DNA from: Rhodobacter sp.
GTDB taxonomy: Bacteria > Pseudomonadota > Alphaproteobacteria > Rhodobacterales > Rhodobacteraceae
Direction of reading: 5' to 3'
Assembly (NCBI GenBank): GCA_003536295.1
Contig: DPZQ01000049.1
Location: forward strand, 1 to 12,753
DNA length: 12,753 bases
Shown in pieces: positions 6,796 through 12,753 of this stretch. The translations under genes were made by a program, and so were the position numbers. The first letter of the stretch is position 1. Every line of letters starts with the position of its first letter. The notes beneath the pieces are model-generated. The model was not told the origin of the DNA. It searched no databases and saw only the letters and a program-made list of their open reading frames with translations.

Positions 6796-8856
6796 TTACC
6801 CTACTACTTTGGATAAGTCGGCAAGCTGTCCACAGGTGGAACGAATGCGGTGTAATAGATTTAACCGATTGCGACGGATAATCGCATTATCTGAATTAAT
6901 CTGAAGCCCCGTAAAAAACGCATCCAGCGGTTCGCGCAACGCCGCCATATAGGCCATAGAACTGATAAAATCCTGCGAATGAATGGCTTTGGCGATCAGC
7001 GGCTCGGCGTGATCAAGGGCCGTAAAAACCGCGCGTTCAATGTCATTTTCAGCAAATTTAGGATCGGCCCCATAGGAGTATTCGACACCATCTTTGGCCT
7101 CGGCTTGGGCTAAAATATTGTTGGCGCGCAAAAAGGCTTGACGCAGATTTTCTCCGTCATCGGTTTGCAGGCCTGCAGCCAAAGCTTGGGCACGGCGCGT
7201 GACTTGCAACAGGTCATCATTGCCAACACCCACCAAACAGGCATCAATAATATCATGGCGAATGCCTTGATCGCGTAAATAAACCTTTAAACGGTCATGG
7301 AAAAAGCTCAAAAGATCGTCGGCATTTGCAAGGGTATTGGCATGCGTAAAAAGACCGCGCAGATTGAGATGCAGATCTTTGGTCAAAATGATCCTAATAA
7401 TTCCCAAAGTAGCACGTCTGAGTGCAAACGGGTCTTTTGAGCCTGTGGGCTTTTCGCCAATCGCCCAAAAGCTGGTCAAAGTGTCGATTTTATCGGCCAA
7501 ACCTACCACTAGCGCCAAAGCATCATCGGGCACAGCGTCTTGCGGCCCAAGGGGAGCGTAATGGTCTTTACAACATTGCGCCACTTCAGGTGGCAGGTTT
7601 TGGACGCGGGCATAGTAGCTACCCATTGTGCCCTGTAATTCAGGAAATTCCCCAACCATGGCTGATTGCAGATCGGCTTTCGCCACTTTCGCCGCCAAAA
7701 TCGCACGCTCGGGGTCAACATACATCATTGGGGCCAAATGAGCAGCTAGGGTGGCTATGCGTGCGACCCGTTCAGCCTGCGAACCAAGCTTATTATGAAA
7801 TGTCACGGCCGAAAGCCCTGCGCCCATCCCCTCGAGCCCATTGGCTTGAATACGTCGCAAATCATTTTCCCAAAAGAACTTTGCATCCGACAAACGCGCA
7901 GACAGTACTTTTTGATTTCCCTTAAGAATTAAGGTCCCACCATCTTGGGGAGCATTATTGGCAACAGTAATAAACCTCTCAATACGGCCTGTTTTGGGGT
8001 TTTTGACCGAAAAGAATTTTTGATGTTCTCGCATCGAGGTTTGCAGAACTTCGGCGGGCAGCGCAAGGAAATCGATGCCAATTTCGCCCATCAAAACCAC
8101 GGGCCATTCGACCAGGCCTGCCACCTCGGCCAAAAGTCCCGCATCCTCGACCACCTCGAGACCCAAGGCGAAGGCTTGGGTGGTGGCGTCATGCCAGATT
8201 GATTGGGCGCGCGTTTCGGGATCAAGCACCACGAAAGCGCGTGCCAATTTTTGGCTGTAATCATCGAAACCCTTAACGCTGAAGGGAGTAGGTGCCAAGA
8301 AGCGGTGGCCTTCTGTGATATTTGAGGCGGTGATGTGATCAACGCTAAGCGGCACAATTTCGCTCCCCCCCTCATCACAAAGTAGGCATAAAATACGGTG
8401 CAACGGGCGCACCCAGCGCAAGATTCCAGCACCCCAACGCATCGATTTAGGCCAGGGGAAAGTACGGATGGCCCCTTCAAGGACCTCGGCCACGATAGCG
8501 GCCGCAGGTCTGCCCGGTTTTGAGACAACCGCAAAATAGACCTGACCCTTCTTGTCGTCGCGCGGTTCAAGCTCGTCAATATTGACACCCGCAGCGCGCA
8601 AGAACCCATCGATCGCGGCTTGAGGCGCATCGGTTTTTGGGCCTTTGCGCTCTTCTTTTTGGGGTGGGCTTTGAGCCAAAAGCCCCTCAATGCTCAGCGT
8701 CAGTCGGCGGGGCGTTGAAAAGACCCCTGCAGCGCTATAGGTTAAACCCGCCTCAACCAAACCGTCAGTAACGAGCTTTTTTAAATCTTGCGCCGCACGT
8801 TTTTGCATGCGTGCGGGAATTTCTTCGCTGAAAAGTTCAATCAACAGATCGGGCAT
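6796..8856 (-). CDS. glyS: Glycyl-tRNA synthetase beta subunit
   Basis: Beta subunit of the bacterial alpha2beta2 glycyl-tRNA synthetase, which charges tRNA-Gly with glycine in the cytoplasm; the beta chain mainly binds the tRNA. The product is 686 aa, close to E. coli GlyS (689). It opens PDLLIELFSEEIPARMQ, the family N-terminus. Further landmarks are WPKSMRWG (about 135-142), RWVRPLHRI (148-155), EGHRFLAP (182-189), SMREHQKFF (274-282), RLSDAKFFWENDL (321-333), MVGEFPELQGTMGSYYA (400-416) and GEKPTGSKDPFALRRA (467-482). The C-terminus, with RNRLNLL near the end, is the DALR-type anticodon-binding region. ATG 8856 starts 2 nt after the stop of the upstream DUF6446-like gene, with only a weak GAAAGAA-type ribosome site, so coupling is likely. 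Confidence 0.97.
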   Translation of the reverse strand: MPDLLIELFSEEIPARMQKRAAQDLKKLVTDGLVEAGLTYSAAGVFSTPRRLTLSIEGLLAQSPPQKEERKGPKTDAPQAAIDGFLRAAGVNIDELEPRDDKKGQVYFAVVSKPGRPAAAIVAEVLEGAIRTFPWPKSMRWGAGILRWVRPLHRILCLLCDEGGSEIVPLSVDHITASNITEGHRFLAPTPFSVKGFDDYSQKLARAFVVLDPETRAQSIWHDATTQAFALGLEVVEDAGLLAEVAGLVEWPVVLMGEIGIDFLALPAEVLQTSMREHQKFFSVKNPKTGRIERFITVANNAPQDGGTLILKGNQKVLSARLSDAKFFWENDLRRIQANGLEGMGAGLSAVTFHNKLGSQAERVARIATLAAHLAPMMYVDPERAILAAKVAKADLQSAMVGEFPELQGTMGSYYARVQNLPPEVAQCCKDHYAPLGPQDAVPDDALALVVGLADKIDTLTSFWAIGEKPTGSKDPFALRRATLGIIRIILTKDLHLNLRGLFTHANTLANADDLLSFFHDRLKVYLRDQGIRHDIIDACLVGVGNDDLLQVTRRAQALAAGLQTDDGENLRQAFLRANNILAQAEAKDGVEYSYGADPKFAENDIERAVFTALDHAEPLIAKAIHSQDFISSMAYMAALREPLDAFFTGLQINSDNAIIRRNRLNLLHRIRSTCGQLADLSKVVG

Positions 8857-8858
8857 GG

Positions 8859-9332
8859 TTATTCTTTCAGTTCGGCGTTTAGTTGGTGCCAGGCAAATCC
8901 ATGGCCATCGTCAAAAATCACCACCACACGGTCAAAACCTGGGGTAATATTGGCCTGACCCAAAAAGGCCAAAGCGCGCCCTTGGGTTAGGCCTTTGTCA
9001 ATCACGGCGGGGTCAAAGCAGGTGAACCAGCTGGGCGTAACCAAAGGGGTGGGGGTTTTATAAAGCTGATAGGTTTCGCTCAAGACCGACAGGCTCTGCG
9101 CAGTTTTAAAACAAGCCCTAAACCGTAAGGGAGAGCTTTGTGCGTCAATCCCTTCTATTTCACTGACCAAAACCGGGCTTGGTGGACCGCCATTTAGAGG
9201 GGTCAGGCTTATTTCCGCGCCTTTTTCAAAGTTTGCGGGCACGTAATAGGCATAAACTTGCAGCCAATACATGGCTAAACCCGCGCATAAAGCCACCGCA
9301 ACGATTAGGCCTGCAAAAAATTTCCCCTTCAT
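8859..9332 (-). CDS. Membrane-anchored DUF6446-like protein between glyQ and glyS
   Basis: The 157-aa product has one N-terminal membrane segment (about residues 6-26, AGLIVAVALCAGLAMYWL) and no clear signal peptidase site, so it is probably anchored in the inner membrane with its body in the periplasm. Conserved-looking blocks are LRFRACF (69-75), SWFTCFD (101-107) and FDDGHGFAWHQLN (140-152). C74 and C105 could pair in a disulfide. These features match what I recall of the DUF6446 family of Rhodobacterales, which is of unknown function. Its ATG overlaps the glyQ stop (ATGA) and its stop is 2 nt before glyS, so it is locked into the synthetase operon. Nothing in the sequence shows a catalytic role. 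Confidence 0.85.
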   Translation of the reverse strand: MKGKFFAGLIVAVALCAGLAMYWLQVYAYYVPANFEKGAEISLTPLNGGPPSPVLVSEIEGIDAQSSPLRFRACFKTAQSLSVLSETYQLYKTPTPLVTPSWFTCFDPAVIDKGLTQGRALAFLGQANITPGFDRVVVIFDDGHGFAWHQLNAELKE

Positions 9333-10273
9333 AATGCACCTGCCTCATCCGCACTGCGGCCCGCACTTGTGCTCACGAAAGCATCAGCACAACGTTTGGC
9401 CAAGGCGCGCACCCGCCCGATATAGGCCTGCCGCTCGGTCACCGAGATGACACCGCGCGCATCCAACAAATTAAACAGATGGCTGGCCTTAATACATTGA
9501 TCATAGGCAGGATGCGCCATCACAATCGCACGCCCCGCCCCGTCCAACAGCGGTGCGGTGAGAATGCGGTCACATTCGGCTTCGGCATCTAGAAAATGTT
9601 GCAACAGCATTTGCGTATTGGCTTGGTCAAAATTCCAGCGAGAGTATTCTTGTTCGGTTTGCAAAAACACATCGCCGTAGGTCAGGGCGATGGGGGCACT
9701 GGGGTCGTTAAAGGGCATATCCATTACATGATCTACGCCCAAAATATACATGGCCAAACGCTCAAGCCCGTAGGTCAGCTCACCCGAGACTGGACGACAA
9801 TCATGACCGCCAACCTGTTGAAAATAAGTGAATTGCGAGACTTCCATCCCATCGCACCAAATTTCCCAGCCCAAGCCCCAAGCGCCCAAAGTTGGGCTTT
9901 CCCAGTCATCTTCGACAAAGCGAATATCATGCAAGGTCGCATCAATCCCAATGGCGGCAAGTGAGCCTAGGTAAAGCGCTTGCAAATTGGAAGGCGAGGG
10001 CTTGATCAAGACTTGATATTGGTAATAATGCTGCAGACGGTTTGGATTTTCACCGTAGCGCCCGTCGGTTGGGCGGCGCGAGGGTTGCACATAGGCCGCA
10101 GCCCAAGGGCTGCCCCCCAGCGCGCGCAAAGTCGTGGCAGGGTGAAAAGTTCCAGCTCCCACTTCCATGTCATAAGGTTGCAAAATAGCGCAACCTTGCT
10201 GGGCCCAGTAGGCCATGAGACGCAAGATAATATCTTGAAAACTGCGCGGAGCGGTGGTGGGTGATGCAGACAT
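9329..10273 (-). CDS. glyQ: Glycyl-tRNA synthetase alpha subunit
   Basis: Alpha subunit of the heterotetrameric glycyl-tRNA synthetase; it holds the class II catalytic core that makes glycyl-adenylate. The 314-aa product (E. coli about 303) carries the near-invariant blocks SFQDIILRLMAYWAQQGCAILQ split over residues 11-32, YDMEVGAGTFHPATTLRALG (34-53), AAYVQPSRRPTDGRYGENPNR (59-79), HDIRFVEDDWESPTLGAWG (115-133), WEIWCDGMEVSQFTYFQQ (136-153) and the motif-3-like GELTYGLERLAMYI (164-177). ATG 10273 has GAGG 5 nt upstream. It is the first gene of glyQ / DUF6446-like / glyS and sits behind a good promoter candidate. Identification is essentially certain. Confidence 0.97.
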   Translation of the reverse strand: MSASPTTAPRSFQDIILRLMAYWAQQGCAILQPYDMEVGAGTFHPATTLRALGGSPWAAAYVQPSRRPTDGRYGENPNRLQHYYQYQVLIKPSPSNLQALYLGSLAAIGIDATLHDIRFVEDDWESPTLGAWGLGWEIWCDGMEVSQFTYFQQVGGHDCRPVSGELTYGLERLAMYILGVDHVMDMPFNDPSAPIALTYGDVFLQTEQEYSRWNFDQANTQMLLQHFLDAEAECDRILTAPLLDGAGRAIVMAHPAYDQCIKASHLFNLLDARGVISVTERQAYIGRVRALAKRCADAFVSTSAGRSADEAGAL

Positions 10274-10297
10274 AAAAACCTCGTTCAGAGCGCCCCT

Positions 10298-10326
10298 TGC
10301 ATAGGCAGTTCAAAGCCTTTGGTCAA
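10298..10326 (-). promoter_or_regulatory. Likely sigma-70-type promoter of the glyQ operon
   Basis: Minus strand: TTGACC (10326-10321), 17 nt, TATGCA (10303-10298). The -35 matches the consensus at five of six positions and spacing is ideal. A start near 10291 would give a leader of about 18 nt before the GAGG site and ATG 10273, leaving no room for a T-box or other large leader. Confidence 0.55.
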
Positions 10327-10351
10327 TCTATTGCGAGAAAAGAGAACAAGT

Positions 10352-10394
10352 TTAAGCAGTATTAACCATTTGCATTGCTTTCTATAACGGTTAA
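10352..10394 (+). promoter_or_regulatory. Candidate CtrA-type sites in the divergent promoter region
   Basis: The spacer holds TTAA (10352-10355), 6 nt, then TTAACCAT (10362-10369), close to the alphaproteobacterial CtrA consensus TTAA-N7-TTAAC. A second TTAACC lies in the opposite orientation at 10394-10389. A TATAAC hexamer (10383-10388) between them may be the -10 of the plus-strand gene. The 6-nt rather than 7-nt gap lowers confidence, and CtrA binding is an inference. Confidence 0.3.
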
Positions 10395-10424
10395 AACGCT
10401 AACATAGCTGTCTTAGGAAGAAAA

Positions 10425-12356
10425 ATGACTATTTTCAAACAGACTTTGACAACAGTTTTTTGCTTAACCTTAGCTTTCATAAGCCCCCTTTTTGCTCAAA
10501 CCAGCCCCTTTTCTCAGGCTGGTCAGGTCTGGATCCAAATTGACGCACAGCGGGCCCTATCCGACGCAGAGGCACGGGCTGAACTTTATGAACCGCTGTT
10601 TTCAAATCTTAAAGGGTATCAGTTTGATACGGGTTGGTATGGTCTGGCCATTGGCCCGTATGATGAGCCAGAGGCCAAGAATCTTTTAGTCAACTTAATA
10701 AATGGTAATCAAATCCCTGTTGACAGCTACGTCACACGCGGTGCAAATTTTACCCGTGTTTTTTGGCCCCACCCTGAGGGATATTTACCGCTTGGAAAGG
10801 CACCCGAGGTGAAAATCGATCTGGCGTCAGCCCCCCAAGTGGCTAAAAACCTCGTTGCGCCGACCGTACCAAGCGCCCAAGTCTCAACATCGTTAGACCA
10901 AACATTTGTTACACCAGTGTCCATTTCTAACGCGCAAGCAGCCATTGCGGCCGCGGCCAAAAGCAGCACCACAGCTAGCAACGCGACCACACACAAAGCG
11001 CCCCAGCGCCCCAATCTAAACGATCAATCCCCTGAAGCGGCGCGCGCCTTTATGGATGGGTTGGATGTAGATGAAAAGCGCCAGATTCAGCGCGCTTTAC
11101 AATGGTTTGGTACCTATTTAGGCTCTATTGACGGGCAGATCGGCTCTGGTTCGCGCAAGTCAATTGCCGATTGGCAAAAGCTACAAGATCTTGACCAAAC
11201 AGGTGCCCTTAGCCGAAATCAGCAACAATGGCTGTTAAGTATATTCGATTATGAAGCAGCCCGCTTTGGCTTTGAAAAAGTCACCGACACCTTAGCCGGA
11301 ATCAATCTGATCTTGCCGCGCAATCTGGTAAACTTCTCCAACTATGCGCCGCCTTTTGCGCGCTACACGCCTTTTGACAACAGCAAAACCAGCATATTAC
11401 TGATCAGCCAAGAGGGTAGTCGTGATACTCTTGCACAGATTTATGCCCAGCTTATGGAATTTGACACAGTACCACGTAATGCCGCCACACGTCTGACGGA
11501 CAACGACTTCACAATCGAAGGGGTTTCTAATGGCTCCTATGTCTTTATCTTTGCGCGCAAGGACCAAGAAACCATCAAAGGCTTTGCCTTATTTACCCCC
11601 AGCGTGCCCGATCAAAGCGAAAGACGCCTTGCCGCTTTGATGAAGCGCAGCTTTACACTTAACGACGATTTTGTTTTAGAGACAGCCCTTCCCACGCTTA
11701 CCGAGGCAGCGCGCCTAAGCCTAAGCGCAGGTCTGGATGCGCGTCGCCCGATCTTGTCGCGCTCGGGATTTTATGTATCTGAGGGTGGTGATGTTTTGAC
11801 CACCATCGAGGTGGCACAAAGCTGTGAAATTCTGACCGTAGAAGGCGATATCCCCATGCGACTTAAGGGAGCAGACCCTGAGTTGGGCCTAGCACTTTTA
11901 AGTCCAAACACAGCCCTTTCCCCTTTTGCAATAGCGCGTTGGCAAGAGGTACTACCACAAAGGGGCGCTAAAATGATCGTATCGGGTTATAGCTATGAGG
12001 ATCAGCTGCCTTTACCTACGCTTACCATAGGACGCTATCTAAGCAATGTAGCAGATCTAGAGCAAACAGGCCGCATAGCACTGAATATTTCTGCGAGACC
12101 AGGAGATGCAGGTGCACCTGTTTATGACGCGCGGGGGGGCGTTTTGGGTATGATCTTGCCTGACCTGCCCTTAACCCAAGCGCAGTTGCCATCACAAAAT
12201 ATCCGCCTCGCTGCTAGAAGTGATTTGATTGCAGGCTTTTTAAGGGGCTTGGGAATTAACACACCAAGATCCGATGTAGTATTGGCGCAAGACATCGAAG
12301 ATATCGCGCAAAAGGCGCAAGGTATGGTTGTTTTGGTATCATGCTGGGCCGAATAG
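10425..12356 (+). CDS. Exported SPOR-like / peptidoglycan-binding / trypsin-fold protein, triad apparently lost
   Basis: The 643-aa product starts with a signal peptide (core VFCLTLAFISPLFA, likely cut after residue 24). Residues about 33-113 resemble a SPOR domain (VWIQID, then GWYGLAIGPYDEPEAKNLL). A low-complexity Ala/Ser/Thr linker covers about 130-200. Residues about 215-275 look like a PG_binding_1 domain (QIQRALQWFGTYLGSIDGQIG, then SRKSIADWQ). Residues 285-440 are unrecognised. Residues about 445-610 follow the trypsin/HtrA fold: FYVSEGGDVLTTIEVAQSC, DPELGLALLSP and ARPGDAGAPVYDARGGVLGM. At the triad positions His appears replaced by E462, Asp by G488 and Ser by A562, so proteolysis is unlikely. 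The only two cysteines of the mature chain, C467 and C640, may form a disulfide. AGGAAG lies 4 nt before ATG 10425. It is divergent from glyQ. The role is inferred as envelope or septal peptidoglycan binding. Confidence 0.82.
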   Translation: MTIFKQTLTTVFCLTLAFISPLFAQTSPFSQAGQVWIQIDAQRALSDAEARAELYEPLFSNLKGYQFDTGWYGLAIGPYDEPEAKNLLVNLINGNQIPVDSYVTRGANFTRVFWPHPEGYLPLGKAPEVKIDLASAPQVAKNLVAPTVPSAQVSTSLDQTFVTPVSISNAQAAIAAAAKSSTTASNATTHKAPQRPNLNDQSPEAARAFMDGLDVDEKRQIQRALQWFGTYLGSIDGQIGSGSRKSIADWQKLQDLDQTGALSRNQQQWLLSIFDYEAARFGFEKVTDTLAGINLILPRNLVNFSNYAPPFARYTPFDNSKTSILLISQEGSRDTLAQIYAQLMEFDTVPRNAATRLTDNDFTIEGVSNGSYVFIFARKDQETIKGFALFTPSVPDQSERRLAALMKRSFTLNDDFVLETALPTLTEAARLSLSAGLDARRPILSRSGFYVSEGGDVLTTIEVAQSCEILTVEGDIPMRLKGADPELGLALLSPNTALSPFAIARWQEVLPQRGAKMIVSGYSYEDQLPLPTLTIGRYLSNVADLEQTGRIALNISARPGDAGAPVYDARGGVLGMILPDLPLTQAQLPSQNIRLAARSDLIAGFLRGLGINTPRSDVVLAQDIEDIAQKAQGMVVLVSCWAE

Positions 12357-12384
12357 AAAGCCCAACAGGCTGATCCTTTAGAAC

Positions 12385-12753
12385 CTAGCCCACGTGAAAC
12401 AGCGATGTGAACAGCTTAGGGTCCAAACTTTGGGACGCAAAAGTCGAGCCATGTGTCAAAAGGCTGACGGCATCATGGCTGTGCAGGCTCTCTTGGTGGC
12501 TAGCCAAGATCTGAAAATCGCCAATGCGCGGGTCTTTGAGCAAAGCGTCACAAAATGACCGCGCAGCATCTTCGACAAAAATAGGATTTGCCGCATTGAG
12601 TTCGGCAAAGGCCTGTTCATCTTCGCGTTTGACCATCACTTGGGTTTCGGTGACCACGCCTTGGCGGGCCAGATCGATCAAATCTTCAAACCACAAGCAA
12701 TTCGCTTCTTGCCGCACCTCAACCGAGAGACGCGCGATTGAACGTTGCGAATG
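12385..12753 (-). CDS. folE2: GTP cyclohydrolase FolE2 (type IB), C-terminal part; 5' end outside window
   Basis: FolE2 converts GTP to 7,8-dihydroneopterin triphosphate, the first step of folate synthesis; it is the type that can work with metals other than zinc. The frame stays open from the right edge: 122 residues are visible, beginning HSQRSIARLSVEV, and the protein does not start at the in-frame GTG at 12717. Visible landmarks are HSQRS with the metal-ligand His, LWFEDLIDLAR, ETQVMVKREDEQAF, the NPIFVEDAAR block with a likely metal-ligand Glu, and SHQESLHSHDA with the paired His. The family is about 300 or more aa long, so well over half is outside, including the catalytic Cys. It converges on the preceding plus-strand gene with a 28-bp gap that holds no convincing terminator. 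Confidence 0.93.
   Translation of the reverse strand, partial: HSQRSIARLSVEVRQEANCLWFEDLIDLARQGVVTETQVMVKREDEQAFAELNAANPIFVEDAARSFCDALLKDPRIGDFQILASHQESLHSHDAVSLLTHGSTFASQSLDPKLFTSLFHVG

Noticed and set aside
8091..8690. Second minus-strand frame of 199 codons inside glyS
   Set aside because: It is a +1 shadow of glyS, which is intact over its full expected length.
12345..12371. Hairpins TGGGC...GCCCA and AGCC...GGCT between the convergent genes
   Set aside because: Stems are only 4-5 bp, partly inside the coding end, and no T-run follows on either strand, so I do not call a terminator.
12640..12717. Start of the right-hand gene at the in-frame GTG near 12717
   Set aside because: The frame stays open to the window edge and the upstream residues HSQRSIARLSVEV are a conserved FolE2 motif, so the gene continues outside.

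Overview
This window looks like chromosome from an alphaproteobacterium, most probably Rhodobacterales (Roseobacter-type). The reasons are the folP-glmM pair behind a long folB, the glyQ / DUF6446-like gene / glyS cluster with a PPDK-like gene behind it, and a zinc-type GTP cyclohydrolase FolE2 typical of that group. Base composition is moderate rather than very GC-rich, with AT-rich spacers, which would fit a marine lineage. No mobile element, tRNA, rRNA or CRISPR was seen. Species cannot be fixed from the sequence alone.

Layout, left to right: (1) minus-strand operon folB > folP > glmM (3137 down to the left edge). It covers two folate steps plus the phosphoglucosamine mutase of peptidoglycan precursor synthesis. 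The genes are almost touching, and glmM runs off the window. (2) A minus-strand secreted SleB/CwlJ-type cell wall hydrolase (3245-3943). (3) A minus-strand PPDK-family protein (4142-6685, GTG start) with its own likely promoter and a downstream terminator hairpin. (4) A minus-strand operon glyQ > membrane-anchored DUF6446-like protein > glyS (10273 down to 6796), supplying both subunits of glycyl-tRNA synthetase. (5) A divergent 151-bp promoter region, then a plus-strand gene for a 643-aa exported SPOR-like / peptidoglycan-binding / trypsin-fold protein (10425-12356). (6) Converging on it, the C-terminal part of folE2 on the minus strand, cut by the right edge.

Two functional themes stand out. 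Folate synthesis is represented by its first committed enzyme (FolE2), the aldolase (FolB) and dihydropteroate synthase (FolP). Cell-envelope work is represented by GlmM, the cell wall hydrolase and the SPOR/PG-binding protein.

The most notable observation is that three proteins carry a recognisable enzymatic domain whose key residues are changed. FolB has a C-terminal amino-acid-kinase-like domain without the phosphate-binding glycines. The PPDK-like protein has intact phospho-histidine and PEP sites but an altered ATP-grasp half. The 643-aa exported protein has a trypsin-like domain in which His, Asp and Ser of the triad all appear replaced. These look like retained, repurposed domains rather than decaying genes, because every reading frame is open.
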